Assembly (NCBI GenBank): GCA_028820215.1
Contig: JAPPKD010000253.1
Location: 1 to 64,000 of the forward strand
DNA from: Spirochaetaceae bacterium
GTDB lineage: Bacteria; Spirochaetota; Spirochaetia; SZUA-6; Bin103
Direction of reading: 5' to 3'
DNA: 64,000 nt
Below, one piece after another: positions 26,888 through 45,239 of the stretch. Position 1 is the first letter of the stretch. Each line of letters opens with the position of its first letter. The position numbers and the translations under genes are program-made. The notes beneath the pieces are model-generated. The model was not told where the DNA came from. It worked only from the letters and a program-made list of their open reading frames with translations, and did not search any database.

Positions 26888-27442
26888 ATGGCGAAGGGTT
26901 GGTACGTGGTCCACACCTACTCGGGGTTCGAGAACAAGGTGCACAAGCATCTGGCGCGCCTGATCGAGTCGCCGCGCATGCACAACCACCTGTTCGACGC
27001 CAAGGTCCCGGCCGAAGAGGTCGTCGAGGTCAAGGACGGCAAGAAGAAGGTGACGTCCCGCAAGTTCCTTCCCGGCTACATCCTGGTGGAAATGGACCTT
27101 GAGGGCGACGCCTGGATGGACGTCTGCGCCGCCGTCCGGCAGATACAGGGAGTCACCGGCTTCGTGGGGGCCACCAAGAACCGCAAGCCGCAGCCCATCT
27201 CCTCCGACGAAGCGCGCGAGCTGCTGCAGAAGGCGGGAGAGATCAAGAGCGACCGCACGCTGAAGCCCAAGCAGTCGTTCGTCATCGGCGAAAGCGTGCG
27301 CATCATCGACGGGCCGTTCGACTCGTTCACCGGAGCGGTGGAGGAGATCAACGAGGAAAAGGCGAAGCTGCGGGTGATGGTGGGCATCTTCGGCCGCTCG
27401 ACACCCGTGGAGCTCGACTTCATGCAGGTAGAAAAGGTCTAA
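26888..27442 (+). CDS. nusG: Transcription termination/antitermination protein NusG
   Basis: A 184-residue elongation factor with an NGN domain (GWYVVHTYSGFENKV and RKFLPGYILVEM) and a C-terminal KOW domain (VRIIDGPFDSFTGAVEEI). It binds RNA polymerase and couples it to Rho or to the ribosome via S10, whose gene is in this same window. It is 46 nt downstream of secE and 12 nt upstream of rplK. Confidence 0.96.
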   Translation: MAKGWYVVHTYSGFENKVHKHLARLIESPRMHNHLFDAKVPAEEVVEVKDGKKKVTSRKFLPGYILVEMDLEGDAWMDVCAAVRQIQGVTGFVGATKNRKPQPISSDEARELLQKAGEIKSDRTLKPKQSFVIGESVRIIDGPFDSFTGAVEEINEEKAKLRVMVGIFGRSTPVELDFMQVEKV

Positions 27443-27454
27443 AGGAGCGTAAGC

Positions 27455-27886
27455 GTGGCCAAGAAACGGATCGCTGCGGTGGTCAAGGTACAGGTGCCGG
27501 CGGGGCAGGCGACGCCGGCGCCGCCGGTGGGGCCGGCGCTCGGCCCGCACGGGGTGAGCGCGCCGATGTTCGTGCAGCAGTTCAACGAGCGCACCAAGGG
27601 TCTGGAGCCCGGGCTCACTACCCCCGTGGAGATCACCATCTACGCCGACAAGACCTTCACCTTCGTGACCAAGACGCCGCCGGCGGCGGTGTTGATCCGC
27701 AAGGCGTGCGGGCTGGGGAAGGGCTCGGCGGAGCCGAACAAGGAAAAGGTGGCCTCCATCACACGCGCGCAGCTGCTGGAGATCGCTCAGACCAAGCGCC
27801 CCGACCTCAACGCCATCGACGATGATGCGGCCATCGCCATCATCGCCGGCACGGCGCGCAGCATGGGCGTCACGGTCGAAGCCTGA
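27455..27886 (+). CDS. rplK: 50S ribosomal protein L11
   Basis: A 143-residue GTPase-centre protein. [20 protein letters not shown] is the classic proline-rich N-terminal region, and the C-terminal rRNA-binding domain ends in [11 protein letters not shown]. The GTG start follows AAAGGAG. Confidence 0.97.
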   Translation: MAKKRIAAVVKVQVPAGQATPAPPVGPALGPHGVSAPMFVQQFNERTKGLEPGLTTPVEITIYADKTFTFVTKTPPAAVLIRKACGLGKGSAEPNKEKVASITRAQLLEIAQTKRPDLNAIDDDAAIAIIAGTARSMGVTVEA

Positions 27887-27915
27887 AGACCGGGCGCGGA
27901 AAAGGAGAGAACGCA

Positions 27916-28587
27916 ATGGCACGAAACGGCAAGCGCTATCGCGCCGCCCTGGAAGCCATCGATCGGCGGCACACCTATCCGGTCGAAGAAGGTTTGAGGC
28001 TGCTGAAGGGCCTGCCCCCGGCGAAATTCGACGAGACCGTGGAGATCGCGGTTCGGGTGACCCTCAGGGGCAACCAGACGGTGCGCGACACGATGGTCCT
28101 CCCGCACAGCTTCGAGCAGGAGCAACGGATCCTGGTGTTCGCCGAAGGCGACAAGGCACGGGAGGCCGAGGAGGCCGGCGCCACGTACGTCGGCGGCCAG
28201 GAACTGATCGACAGGATCAAGGACGGCTGGCTGGAGTTCGACGTGACGGTTGCCACGCCTGACATGATGCGCAACGTCGGCAGGCTCGGCCCGATCCTGG
28301 GCCGGCGCGGCCTGATGCCCAATCCGAAGACCCGCACCGTCACCCAGGACGTCGCCGGCACCATCGCCGAGCTCAAGCGCGGCCGGGTGGAGTTTCGCGC
28401 CGATCGCACCGGTGTCGTCCACCTGCCGATCGGCAGGCTCAGCATGGACGGGCAGGCGCTGGCCGAGAACGCGCGGTCCGTGGTCGCGGAAGTGGAGCGC
28501 AAGCGGCCCGCCGACACGAAGGGCGACTTCCTTCGGAGCGTCGCGGTGTGCACGACGATGAGCCCCGGCGTGAAGGTGGCCGTATGA
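27916..28587 (+). CDS. rplA: 50S ribosomal protein L1
   Basis: A 223-residue L1-stalk protein. GRLGPILGRRGLMPNPK is the diagnostic segment. It normally also represses its own operon by binding the mRNA leader; such a site was not resolved here. The stop overlaps rplJ (ATGA). Confidence 0.97.
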   Translation: MARNGKRYRAALEAIDRRHTYPVEEGLRLLKGLPPAKFDETVEIAVRVTLRGNQTVRDTMVLPHSFEQEQRILVFAEGDKAREAEEAGATYVGGQELIDRIKDGWLEFDVTVATPDMMRNVGRLGPILGRRGLMPNPKTRTVTQDVAGTIAELKRGRVEFRADRTGVVHLPIGRLSMDGQALAENARSVVAEVERKRPADTKGDFLRSVAVCTTMSPGVKVAV

Positions 28588-29177
28588 GCGACGGCGTAGC
28601 CACACTTCCCGAGGGCGTCGCCGAGCGCGAGCCGCAGCAGTACAAACGCGATGCGGTGGCACGCCTCCGCGAGATGCTTGAGCAGACGCCGAATGCCGTG
28701 TACGCGGACTACACCGGGCTTGACGTCAGCGCGATGACCGCGTTGCGGCGGGCCTTGGGCGAACAGGACTCCACCCTGCGGGTGGTGAAGAACCGGTTCA
28801 TGCGGATCGCCCTCGACTCGCTGGAGTTGCCGGCTTCCGACGAATGCCTGACCGGCCCGACCGTGATTGCCACGCTGGGAGCGGAGCCGGGTGCCGCCTG
28901 CAAGGTGCTGGTGGACGTGCGCCGCGATTCGCCGCTGGTGATCAAGGGCGCGTTGGTCGACGGCCAGATCCTCGACACCGCCCAGGTGGAGGCACTGGCC
29001 GACCTGCCGCCACGCGACCAGTTGTACGCGATGCTGCTCGCCGCCATGAACGGACCGATCCGCTCGGTGGCGGGGGTCTTGCAGGGGGTGATCCGGAAGC
29101 TGGTAGGAACCCTGCAGGCCGTGGCGGACAGCCAGGCGGCCACGGACCAGCCCGGCGCAGAAGAAACAGACGGTTGA
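28584..29177 (+). CDS. rplJ: 50S ribosomal protein L10
   Basis: A 197-residue stalk base that carries L7/L12 dimers on its C-terminal helix. The core includes VVKNRFMRIAL and the long C-terminal helix region. The ATG at 28584, overlapping the rplA stop, is preferred to the in-frame start at 28548. The tail after the helix is somewhat longer than in E. coli. Confidence 0.95.
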   Translation: MSDGVATLPEGVAEREPQQYKRDAVARLREMLEQTPNAVYADYTGLDVSAMTALRRALGEQDSTLRVVKNRFMRIALDSLELPASDECLTGPTVIATLGAEPGAACKVLVDVRRDSPLVIKGALVDGQILDTAQVEALADLPPRDQLYAMLLAAMNGPIRSVAGVLQGVIRKLVGTLQAVADSQAATDQPGAEETDG

Positions 29178-29220
29178 GACAGACCGACCGAAAAGCAAAG
29201 AGAACGTTTAGGAGCATACG

Positions 29221-29607
29221 ATGGGCAAACTGACAGCAGAGCAGATCATGGACGGGATCGCGGAGATGACCGTTCTGGAGGTGTCCGACCTGGTCAAGGC
29301 CTTGGAGGACAAGTTCGGCGTGACCGCCGCGGCGCCCATGGCCGCGGTGGCAGTGGCGCCGGCCGACGCCGAAGCCGCGGAGGAAGAGGAGCAGACGGAG
29401 TTCACCGTCATACTCAAGAGCTTCGCGGACGGCAAGAAGATCCCGGTCATCAAGGAGGTTCGCGCCCTCACCGGACTCGGCCTCAAGGAGGCCAAGGAAC
29501 TGGTCGAAGCCGGTGACAAGCCGGTCAAGGAGATGGTCGGCAAGGAAGAGGCCGACACGGCCAAGGAAAAGCTGGAGAGCGCTGGCGGCGTCGTTGAGCT
29601 CAAGTAG
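29221..29607 (+). CDS. rplL: 50S ribosomal protein L7/L12
   Basis: A 128-residue stalk protein: N-terminal dimerisation helix pair, Ala/Glu-rich hinge, and C-terminal factor-binding domain with [26 protein letters not shown] precedes the ATG. The 43-nt gap from rplJ is the first non-overlapping junction after rplA. Confidence 0.97.
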   Translation: MGKLTAEQIMDGIAEMTVLEVSDLVKALEDKFGVTAAAPMAAVAVAPADAEAAEEEEQTEFTVILKSFADGKKIPVIKEVRALTGLGLKEAKELVEAGDKPVKEMVGKEEADTAKEKLESAGGVVELK

Positions 29608-29652
29608 CCCGACTCCAGCACCGACCGACAACAGATCCGACGCGTCTCATCC

Positions 29653-29669
29653 CCGGCCTGCGAGGCCGG
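29653..29669 (+). promoter_or_regulatory. GC-rich hairpin upstream of rpoB
   Basis: CCGGCCT (29653-29659) and AGGCCGG (29663-29669) form a seven-base-pair stem with a three-base loop. It ends about seven bases before the AGGAGGGG Shine-Dalgarno of rpoB. It may be an attenuator or processing site that sets the ratio of rplL to rpoB. Confidence 0.4.
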
Positions 29670-29688
29670 TCTGACAGGAGGGGTATGT

Positions 29689-32600
29689 ATGCCCGGTACG
29701 CTTACCAAGGTCCCGCGCCAGTTCATGGGCCGTGGCTCCGACGACGTGATGGCCATGCCGAACCTCGTGGACATCCAGATCTTGTCCTACGAGCGCCTGC
29801 TGCAGCGCGAACGGCTGCGCGACGGCGAGGGGCCGGACCGGCAGGGGCTCGAAGAGGTGTTCCGCGACGTGTTTCCGATCGAGAGCCCGAATGGAGACAT
29901 GGTCCTGGAGTACGCCGGCTACTCGCTCGATGAGGCGAACATCAAGTTCTCGGAGAGCGCGTGCAAGACCAAGGGACTGACGTACGCGATCCCGATCAAG
30001 GCCAAGATCAACCTGGTGTTCCTGCAGACCGGCGAAATCCGGCAGAAGGAAATCTACATGGGCGACATCCCGCTCATGACCGAGCGGGGAACCTTCATCA
30101 TCAACGGCGCCGAGCGCGTGGTGGTCAGCCAGATCCACCGCTCGCCCGGCGCGATCTTCTCGCACGAGAAAGGCGTCTACGCTTCGCGGATCATCCCCTA
30201 CCGCGGCTCCTGGCTGGAGTTCGAGATCGACCAGAAGAAGGAGTTGATCTACGCCAAGATCGACCGCAAGAAGCGCCTGCTCGCCACGGTGTTCCTGCGC
30301 GCGCTGGGATTCGACAGCCGCGAAGCGATCGTCGACCTGTTCTACCAGCGCACCACCATCCCGGTAACGGACGACCCGGAGGCGAAGTCGCAGCTTGTGG
30401 GCAAGATCCTGGCGCGGCCGTTGCATCGCGACGACACTCGACTCTACCGGGCCGGCGAGAAGCTCCTGTCCCACGACGTCGAGGAGCTGGTCAACCTGCA
30501 GGTGCCGGAGGTCGAGGCCATCGACTTCGACCATCCGGACAGCCTGCACTCACCCATCGTGGTCAACTGCTTCGAGCGCGAGGAGACCAGGCTGGTCCCC
30601 AGCGACGAGGACGACGAGATGACCAGGGAAGACGCGGTGATCCGCGTCTATTCGGCCATCAAGCCGGGCGAGCCGGTCACGATCGACAGCGCGGAGAAGG
30701 ACCTGCACAGCATGTTCTTCTCCTCGCGCCGCTACGACCTGGGGCGGGTGGGGCGCTACAAGCTCAACAAGAAGTTCGACTACGCAGAGCCGCCGGAGAC
30801 GCACACGCTGGTGCCGGAGGACATCGTCAACACGATGATCATGCTCACCAAGGTCTACATCGGCGAAGGCAACGTCGACGACATCGACCACTTGGGCAAC
30901 CGCCGCATCCGCTCGGTCGGAGAGCTCCTGACCAACCATCTGAAGATCGCCTTCTCCCGCATGGAGCGCATCGCCAAGGAGCGCATGTCGCTGAAGGAGG
31001 CGGACACGATCCGGCCGCAGGACCTGGTGTCGATCAAGCCGATCGTTGCCACGATCAAGGAGTTCTTCGGCTCCAGCCAGCTCTCGCAGTTCATGGAGCA
31101 GGTCAACCCTCTTGCCGAGCTGACCCACAAGAGGCGGCTGAACGCGCTCGGCCCCGGCGGCCTGTCACGGGACCGCGCCGGCTTCGAGGTGCGCGACGTC
31201 CATTACACCCATTACGGCCGCATGTGCCCGATCGAGACCCCCGAAGGGCCGAACATCGGGTTGATCGTGTCGCTGGCCAACTACACGCGCGTCAACTCCT
31301 ACGGCTTCCTGGAGACCCCGTATCGCAAGGTGATCGACGGCCGCGTCACGCGCGAGATCGAGTACCTGTCGGCGATCGACGAAGAGAAGTACTTCATCGC
31401 CCAGGCCGGCGCGCCGGTCGACGATGACGGGCAGTTCACGGAAACCCTGGTGCCGGTCCGGCGGGGCGGCGACTACATCACCCGCGAGCCCGACTCCATC
31501 CAGTACATGGACGTCTCGCCCAAGCAGATCATCTCGGTATCCGCCTCGCTGATTCCGTTCCTGGAGCACGATGACGCAAACCGGGCTTTGATGGGATCCA
31601 ACATGCAGCGGCAGGCGGTGCCGCTGATCATTCCGGAGCCGCCGCGCGTCGGTACCGGCATGGAGGAGAAGACCGCCTACGATTCCGGCGTGCTGGTGCT
31701 TGCCAGGCGGGCGGGCGTGGTCGACTACGTCAGCTCCCAGCGGGTGGAGATCCGTCCCGACGGCGCCGCCGATGGTGAGATCGACACCTACCCGATGGTC
31801 AAGTACCAGCGCACCAACCAGGACACCTGCTTCCTGCAGAAGCCGGTGTGCCGCGTCGGCGACCGGGTGGCGGCCGGCCAGGTCCTGGCCGACGGGCCGT
31901 CCACCTATGCCGGCGAGCTGGCGCTGGGCCGCAACGTGATCGTCGCCTTCATGCCGTGGAACGGCTACAACTACGAGGACGCCATCCTGGTCTCCTCGCG
32001 CGTGGTCAAGGAGGACGTGTTCACCTCCATCCACATCAAGGAATTCTCGATCGAGGTGCGCGAGACCAAGCTCGGTCCGGAGAAGATCACCCGCGACATC
32101 CCCAACACGGCCGAGGATGCCTTCGAGCACCTGGACGCCGAGGGGATCGTGCGGATCGGCGCCAAGGTAAAGTCGGGGTCGATCCTGGTCGGCAAAGTCA
32201 CGCCCAAGAGCGAGACCGACTCCACGCCGGAGTTCAAGCTGTTGAACTCGATCTTCGGTGAGAAGGCCAAGGAGGTACGGGACACCTCGCTGCGCATCCA
32301 GCACGGCGTGGAAGGCACGGTGATCGACGTCCAGCGCATGCGCCGCTCGGCCGGCGACGAGTTGAGTCCGGGAGTCGAGGAAGTGGTCAAGGTGCTGGTC
32401 GCATCCAAGCGCAAGCTGCAGGAAGGCGACAAGATGGCCGGCCGCCACGGCAACAAGGGGGTGATCGCCCGCGTGCTGCCGGAAGAGGACATGCCGTTCA
32501 TGGCCGACGGCACCTCCGTGGACGTGGTGCTGAACCCGCTCGGCGTCCCGTCGCGGATGAACCTGGGCCAGATCATGGAAACCCAGCTCGGCTGGGCGGG

Positions 32601-33171
32601 ACTGAGGCTGGACGAATGGTACGCGACCCCGGTGTTCCAGTCGGCGTCGAACGAGATGATCGAGGGCAAGCTGTCCCAGGCGGACCTTCCGTCCAGCTCC
32701 AAGATTACCCTGTACGACGGGCTGACAGGCGAACCGTTCGAGAACCCGGTCACCTGCGGCGTCATCTACATGATGAAGCTCAGCCACCTGGTCGACGACA
32801 AGATGCACTCCCGTTCCACGGGGCCGTACTCGCTGGTCACCCAGCAGCCGCTCGGCGGCAAGGCTCAGAACGGCGGCCAGCGGCTCGGCGAGATGGAGGT
32901 GTGGGCGCTGGAGGCGTACGGCGCGTCAAACACGCTGCGCGAGCTGCTCACGGTCAAGTCGGATGACATGAACGGCCGCGCCAAGGTGTACGAGAGCATC
33001 GTGAAGGGTGAGCCGTTCGAGTCCGGCGGCATCCCCGAGTCGTTCAACGTGCTGGTGCAGGAGCTGCGCGGCCTGGCGCTGGACATCACGATCTTCGACG
33101 GCAAGGGCAAGCCGGTGCCGCTCACCGAGCGGGACGAGGAGCTGATCACCCGCGAGGGAGCGCGCTTCTGA
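29689..33171 (+). CDS. rpoB: DNA-directed RNA polymerase subunit beta
   Basis: An 1160-residue catalytic subunit. Regions include the rifampicin pocket ([13 protein letters not shown] and [14 protein letters not shown]), [13 protein letters not shown] and GRHGNKGVI. The residue equivalent to E. coli Ser531 is Asn485, encoded by AAC at 31141-31143, a change associated with natural rifampicin resistance in spirochaetes. The ATG has a strong AGGAGGGG. It is followed at 81 nt by rpoC, with which it is certainly co-transcribed. Confidence 0.97.
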   Translation: MPGTLTKVPRQFMGRGSDDVMAMPNLVDIQILSYERLLQRERLRDGEGPDRQGLEEVFRDVFPIESPNGDMVLEYAGYSLDEANIKFSESACKTKGLTYAIPIKAKINLVFLQTGEIRQKEIYMGDIPLMTERGTFIINGAERVVVSQIHRSPGAIFSHEKGVYASRIIPYRGSWLEFEIDQKKELIYAKIDRKKRLLATVFLRALGFDSREAIVDLFYQRTTIPVTDDPEAKSQLVGKILARPLHRDDTRLYRAGEKLLSHDVEELVNLQVPEVEAIDFDHPDSLHSPIVVNCFEREETRLVPSDEDDEMTREDAVIRVYSAIKPGEPVTIDSAEKDLHSMFFSSRRYDLGRVGRYKLNKKFDYAEPPETHTLVPEDIVNTMIMLTKVYIGEGNVDDIDHLGNRRIRSVGELLTNHLKIAFSRMERIAKERMSLKEADTIRPQDLVSIKPIVATIKEFFGSSQLSQFMEQVNPLAELTHKRRLNALGPGGLSRDRAGFEVRDVHYTHYGRMCPIETPEGPNIGLIVSLANYTRVNSYGFLETPYRKVIDGRVTREIEYLSAIDEEKYFIAQAGAPVDDDGQFTETLVPVRRGGDYITREPDSIQYMDVSPKQIISVSASLIPFLEHDDANRALMGSNMQRQAVPLIIPEPPRVGTGMEEKTAYDSGVLVLARRAGVVDYVSSQRVEIRPDGAADGEIDTYPMVKYQRTNQDTCFLQKPVCRVGDRVAAGQVLADGPSTYAGELALGRNVIVAFMPWNGYNYEDAILVSSRVVKEDVFTSIHIKEFSIEVRETKLGPEKITRDIPNTAEDAFEHLDAEGIVRIGAKVKSGSILVGKVTPKSETDSTPEFKLLNSIFGEKAKEVRDTSLRIQHGVEGTVIDVQRMRRSAGDELSPGVEEVVKVLVASKRKLQEGDKMAGRHGNKGVIARVLPEEDMPFMADGTSVDVVLNPLGVPSRMNLGQIMETQLGWAGLRLDEWYATPVFQSASNEMIEGKLSQADLPSSSKITLYDGLTGEPFENPVTCGVIYMMKLSHLVDDKMHSRSTGPYSLVTQQPLGGKAQNGGQRLGEMEVWALEAYGASNTLRELLTVKSDDMNGRAKVYESIVKGEPFESGGIPESFNVLVQELRGLALDITIFDGKGKPVPLTERDEELITREGARF

Positions 33172-33252
33172 TGGGCGGGCTGCCGATGCGGACAGGCGGA
33201 TTGAGATCACGCGGTCCGCGGTCGCAGAGATCCGACAGGAGGGGAGGAACTC

Positions 33253-37506
<4,254 letters not shown>

Positions 37507-37550
37507 TTTCCGGCCGACCTGACTCCCTGCCGACCGGCGGCGTGCGCGGG

Positions 37551-37589
37551 GCCCGTTTGACGAGCCCGCTTGACGAGCCCGCTTGACGA
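37551..37589 (+). repeat. 13-nt tandem repeat, three copies
   Basis: Copies at 37551-37563, 37564-37576 and 37577-37589 match except for one base in the first. Each contains TTGACG, a -35-like hexamer, but no matching -10 elements follow. Confidence 0.85.
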
Positions 37590-37634
37590 GCCGCGCCGTC
37601 GCTCGGTACGTTCTGGAGCAAGCCCCGAAGCGGA

Positions 37635-37660
37635 GGCAGCGGGCCATCGTGTCCGCTGCC
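37635..37660 (+). terminator. Hairpin downstream of rpoC
   Basis: GGCAGCGG and CCGCTGCC make an eight-base-pair stem with a 10-nt loop, about 130 nt after rpoC and just upstream of the rpsL promoter. There is no U tract, so intrinsic termination would be weak. Confidence 0.35.
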
Positions 37661-37688
37661 GTCGCAGGAAAAGGAAGGTCGGGGGTAC

Positions 37689-37718
37689 TTGACTGTCCGT
37701 GCCGAAGGCGCGTATGGT
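37689..37718 (+). promoter_or_regulatory. Promoter for the rpsL-rpsG-fusA-tuf operon
   Basis: TTGACT (37689-37694), an 18-bp spacer and TATGGT (37713-37718). It would start transcription near 37725 and give a leader of about 150 nt before rpsL. Confidence 0.6.
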
Positions 37719-37770
37719 AGTGGCTCGGTTTCTATCAAGCCGTAGACACCTGCGGTCAGCCTGAGTCGCA

Positions 37771-37806
37771 TGCCGGCGGTTCCGCCGGCAGGCAGTTCCG
37801 CCGGAA
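37771..37806 (+). promoter_or_regulatory. rpsL leader hairpin and duplicated element
   Basis: TGCCGGCGG and CCGCCGGCA (37771-37790) form a perfect nine-base-pair stem with a two-base TT centre. A related 16-nt unit follows (37791-37806, 14 of 16 identical to 37775-37790) and can form a smaller stem. The position suits translational or attenuation control of the str operon, for example by S7, but no direct homology to a known S7 site was seen. Confidence 0.45.
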
Positions 37807-37872
37807 GGACGGGTGTACCCGTGAAGTGGGCGGTTCGTTGGAGTGTGGTAGTTCGAGTATGAGGAGTCAGGA

Positions 37873-38247
37873 GTGCCGACGATAAACCAGCTTGTCCGGA
37901 ACGGACGCAAGCGCAGCACCAAGACCAGCAAGAGTCCTGCGCTCCAGTCATGCCCGCAGAAGCGCGGTGTATGCACGAGGGTGATGATCGTCACCCCGCG
38001 CAAGCCGAACTCCGCTTTGCGCAAGGTGGCGCGCGTGCGTCTGGTTTCGGGGGTCGAAGTGACCGCCTACATTCCCGGGATCGGGCACAACCTGCAGGAG
38101 CACTCCGTCGTTCTGATCCGGGGCGGACGCGTCAAGGATCTGGCGGGTGTCCGCTACCACGTGGTACGCGGGGCCAAGGATACGCTCGGTGTCGACGATC
38201 GGCGTCGCGCGCGATCGAAGTACGGCACCAAGCGGCCGAGGTCCTGA
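37873..38247 (+). CDS. rpsL: 30S ribosomal protein S12
   Basis: A 124-residue decoding-centre protein. [11 protein letters not shown] and [19 protein letters not shown] are conserved. The residue equivalent to E. coli Lys43 (counting Met) is Arg43, in [11 protein letters not shown] where the usual form is [11 protein letters not shown]; Lys88 is unchanged. Arg at this position is a well-known streptomycin-resistance allele. The start is GTG with GGAG close upstream. Confidence 0.97.
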   Translation: MPTINQLVRNGRKRSTKTSKSPALQSCPQKRGVCTRVMIVTPRKPNSALRKVARVRLVSGVEVTAYIPGIGHNLQEHSVVLIRGGRVKDLAGVRYHVVRGAKDTLGVDDRRRARSKYGTKRPRS

Positions 38248-38297
38248 GGGCCGTATCCGGACAGTTCGTAGCGGGATAATTCAGGGAGTTCACGGAA

Positions 38298-38768
38298 ATG
38301 CCCAGACGTAGCGTAAGTACGCAGCGGCGCGACGTGCGCGATGCGCGATTTCGCGACCCGCTTGCGGGACGGTTCATCAACAGCATGCTGCTGCGCGGCA
38401 AGAAGTCGCTGGCGGCGCGCACGTTCTATCAGGCGCTCGACTTCCTTGACGGCAAGGGAGAGGGAGATGCGATCGAGATGTTCCACAAGGCGGTGGACAA
38501 CATCAAGCCGATGCTGGAAGTGAAATCGCGGCGCGTGGGAGGATCCACCTACCAGGTGCCGGTGGAGGTTCGCGAAGACCGCCAGGTCGCGCTCGCGATC
38601 CGCTGGCTGCTACAGTTCGCGCGTGCCCGTCGCGGGCGCACCATGGCCGAGCGGCTGGGCGCCGAGTTCCTGGACGCCTACAACAACACCGGCTCGGCTG
38701 CCAAGAAGAAAGAGGACACGCACCGGATGGCCGAAGCCAACAGGGCGTTCGCCCACTACCGCTGGTAG
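38298..38768 (+). CDS. rpsG: 30S ribosomal protein S7
   Basis: A 156-residue 16S-binding assembly initiator. The [11 protein letters not shown]-terminus, [13 protein letters not shown] and [20 protein letters not shown] are typical. It lies 50 nt after rpsL. Confidence 0.97.
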   Translation: MPRRSVSTQRRDVRDARFRDPLAGRFINSMLLRGKKSLAARTFYQALDFLDGKGEGDAIEMFHKAVDNIKPMLEVKSRRVGGSTYQVPVEVREDRQVALAIRWLLQFARARRGRTMAERLGAEFLDAYNNTGSAAKKKEDTHRMAEANRAFAHYRW

Positions 38769-38810
38769 CACGGCATCGCTGGCAGGCGGCAGGTCACAGG
38801 TAGGGCACCG

Positions 38811-40946
<2,136 letters not shown>

Positions 40947-40992
40947 GGAGTCCAGGGTTCGTCGAGGAGAACAGGCCAAGGAGACACAAGGG

Positions 40993-42183
<1,191 letters not shown>

Positions 42184-42214
42184 GGCGACAGGGGAGACTG
42201 GCTGGTACCGGGCG

Positions 42215-42523
42215 ATGGCTACGGAACGGATTCGGGTGCGCTTGCGCGGGTTCGACATAGAGCTCGTGGATCAAAGTTCACGGGCGATCGTGCAGACCGT
42301 GCAAAAGGCGGGGGCGCGCGTCGCGGGTCCGATCCCGCTGCCGACCCGGATCAACAAATTCACGGTGCTCCGATCCCCGCACGTCTACAAGAAGTCGCGT
42401 GAGCAGTTCGAAATGCGGACTCACAAGCGGCTCATCGACATCCTGGAGCCAAGCAGCGCCGTCATGGATGCGCTGATGAAGCTTGAGCTTCCGGCCGGCG
42501 TCGACGTCGAGATCAGGCAGTAG
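42215..42523 (+). CDS. rpsJ: 30S ribosomal protein S10
   Basis: A 102-residue first gene of the S10 cluster; ends [15 protein letters not shown]10 is also NusE and binds NusG. The central [20 protein letters not shown] segment is diagnostic. Confidence 0.97.
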   Translation: MATERIRVRLRGFDIELVDQSSRAIVQTVQKAGARVAGPIPLPTRINKFTVLRSPHVYKKSREQFEMRTHKRLIDILEPSSAVMDALMKLELPAGVDVEIRQ

Positions 42524-42535
42524 GGAGCGTGCGGC

Positions 42536-43183
42536 GTGGTAGCGGTAGTTGGCGTCAAGGTGGGAATGACGCAGGTATTCGACGATGCGGGCGCGGCGCG
42601 CCCGGTGACGCTGGTGCGAGTCGAACCAAATGTCGTGATCGGCACGCGCGTTGCCGCAGGTGACGGGTATGACGCCGTCGTGCTGGGCTGGGGGACGGCT
42701 CGCAAGCGGCGGTTGACGAAGCCGTTTGCCGGTCAGTTCCCGGAGGGCATCGATCCGACGCGACGCATCATGGAGTTGCGCGGCTTCGACGGAGAGTTCG
42801 AGGTCGGGAAGCCGCTGGACCTGTCCATCTTTTCCGACCGGCGCTTCGTGGATGTCCAGGGCGTGTCGCTCGGGAAGGGTTTTCAGGGCGTGATCAAGCG
42901 TCACGGGTTTCGGGGCGGCCGAGCGACGCACGGCTCCAAGTTCCATCGCGCCGGCGGGTCCACCGGTCAGTCGGCGTGGCCGTCGCGGGTGCTGAAGGGC
43001 ACACGCATGGCGGGGCGCATGGGTGGCCGGCGCGCCACGGTGCAGAACCTCGAGCTGCTGCGCATCGACCAGGAGCGGCGGCTGCTGATGATCGCCGGAC
43101 CGATTCCCGGCCGCCGCGGCGGGCATGTGTTGGTGGCGAGCGCGAAGAAGAAGCAGGGCGGCCGGAACGGGAGTGCGGAGTGA
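42536..43183 (+). CDS. rplC: 50S ribosomal protein L3
   Basis: A 215-residue core protein. GFQGVIKRHGFRGGRATHGS is the conserved loop and GRMGGRRATVQNL follows. It starts at a GTG 12 nt after rpsJ. The TGA overlaps the rplD GTG. Confidence 0.96.
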   Translation: MVAVVGVKVGMTQVFDDAGAARPVTLVRVEPNVVIGTRVAAGDGYDAVVLGWGTARKRRLTKPFAGQFPEGIDPTRRIMELRGFDGEFEVGKPLDLSIFSDRRFVDVQGVSLGKGFQGVIKRHGFRGGRATHGSKFHRAGGSTGQSAWPSRVLKGTRMAGRMGGRRATVQNLELLRIDQERRLLMIAGPIPGRRGGHVLVASAKKKQGGRNGSAE

Positions 43184-43830
43184 AGGTTCCGGTTTTGGGC
43201 CCGGACGGCAATCCTTCCGGAGAGATCGAGTTGGACGACCGGGTCTTCGACATCGAGGTCTCGGACGGGGCCATCCATGCGGCGCTGCGCAATGAGCTTG
43301 CCAATCAGCGCGTCGGCACGGCGGCGACCAAGCGCCGCGGCCAGGTGCGCGGCGGTGGCCGCAAGCCCTACCGGCAGAAGGGTACGGGGCGGGCGCGCGC
43401 GGGATCGAGGCGATCACCGCTGTGGGTCGGCGGCGGCATCACCTTTGGCCCGCAGCCGCGCGACTACCGGTATCGGATACCGCGCAAGGTGAAGCGACTG
43501 GCCATACGTTCGGTGCTCACGTCCAAATGCCGGGGGAACCAGTTGATGGTGGTCGACGGCGTGCAGTCCGCTTCGGGCCGCACGCGTGAGCTCGCGGCGA
43601 CGATCGATGCCCTGTCGCCGGGACTGAAGACCGTGTTGGTGTTGGGCGCCGACGACCCGATGACGCGGCGCGCGGGACGCAATCTGTCTTCCTTGCGCAT
43701 TCTTTCCAGCCAACGGCTCCGGGTGCACGAACTGCTGTACGGAGACCGGGTGCTGCTGCAGCGCGAAGCCGTGGCGCGATTGAACGCCGGATACGGCGGC
43801 GCAGATCTGGAGGCCGACGATGGCGGGTGA
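43180..43830 (+). CDS. rplD: 50S ribosomal protein L4
   Basis: A 216-residue protein lining the exit tunnel. GGGRKPYRQKGTGRARAGS is the conserved extended loop. The GTG at 43180 overlaps the rplC stop and gives the usual length. The end overlaps rplW by 11 nt. Confidence 0.95.
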   Translation: MKVPVLGPDGNPSGEIELDDRVFDIEVSDGAIHAALRNELANQRVGTAATKRRGQVRGGGRKPYRQKGTGRARAGSRRSPLWVGGGITFGPQPRDYRYRIPRKVKRLAIRSVLTSKCRGNQLMVVDGVQSASGRTRELAATIDALSPGLKTVLVLGADDPMTRRAGRNLSSLRILSSQRLRVHELLYGDRVLLQREAVARLNAGYGGADLEADDGG

Positions 43831-44100
43831 GATTATCCTCGAGCCGCTGGTGACCGAGAAATCCAACTCCTTGCGCGAGGCCGGCAAGTACAGCTTCCGC
43901 GTTGATCCGCGCGCCTCCAAGCAGCAGGTGCTCGCGGAGGTGCGGCGGCTGTTCGACGTCAAACCGGTTCGCTGCAACATCATCAATGTCCCCCGCAAGC
44001 CGAAGCGGGTTCGCTACCGGCGCGGTTACACAGCCTCGTGGAAGAAGGCGATCGTGACCCTGTCCGGTGACCAGACCATCGAAATCTTCGAGGGCGTCTG

Positions 44101-44101
<1 letters not shown>
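43820..44101 (+). CDS. rplW: 50S ribosomal protein L23
   Basis: A 93-residue tunnel-exit protein that docks SRP and trigger factor. EPLVTEKS at the start and [12 protein letters not shown] in the loop are typical. It overlaps both neighbours. Confidence 0.95.
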
Positions 44102-44918
<817 letters not shown>

Positions 44919-44922
<4 letters not shown>

Positions 44923-44954
44923 CCACGCGCGAGACCGGAAGGATGACGAGGTAG
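44919..44954 (+). other. Bridging minicistron rplB to rpsS (11 codons)
   Basis: ATG overlapping the rplB TGA opens a frame ([11 protein letters not shown]) that stops three bases before the rpsS ATG. The rpsS Shine-Dalgarno (GAGG) lies inside it. It may keep terminating ribosomes in contact with the next start; it could also be chance. Confidence 0.35.
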
Positions 44955-44957
44955 ATT

Positions 44958-45239
44958 ATGTCACGATCGATCAAGAAAGGGCCGTTCGTGTCGCCGGGCC
45001 TGTTCAAGCGGGTGATCGAGGCCTCCAAGTCCTCCGGCAAGCAGATGGTCAAGACGTATTCGCGCTGCTCGACGATCATCCCGCAGATGGTCGGGATGAC
45101 CATCTCGGTCTACAACGGCAAGAATTGGATTCCGGTCTACATCACGGAGAACCTGGTGGGGCACAAGCTCGGCGAGTTCGCTCCGACGCGGGTATTTCGA
45201 GGGCACGCGGGGTCGGATCGCAAGGCGGTGCGGCGCTGA
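44958..45239 (+). CDS. rpsS: 30S ribosomal protein S19
   Basis: A 93-residue 30S head protein. RSIKKGPFV at the N-terminus, [14 protein letters not shown] and the C-terminal [13 protein letters not shown] are conserved. The stop shares one base with the rplV start. Confidence 0.97.
   Translation: MSRSIKKGPFVSPGLFKRVIEASKSSGKQMVKTYSRCSTIIPQMVGMTISVYNGKNWIPVYITENLVGHKLGEFAPTRVFRGHAGSDRKAVRR

Larger units (their letters stand above)
37507..37872. other. rpoC-rpsL intergenic region (366 nt)
   Basis: The only gene-free stretch over 300 nt. In order it holds a 13-nt triplicate repeat, a hairpin that could end rpoBC transcripts, a good promoter, a strong leader hairpin inside a 16-nt duplication, and the rpsL ribosome-binding site GGAG. 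No protein-coding frame was supported. Confidence 0.7.

Noticed and set aside
37551..37589. Three tandem promoters from TTGACG repeats
   Set aside because: No -10 hexamer lies at 16-19 bp from any copy; the real promoter is further down at 37689-37718.
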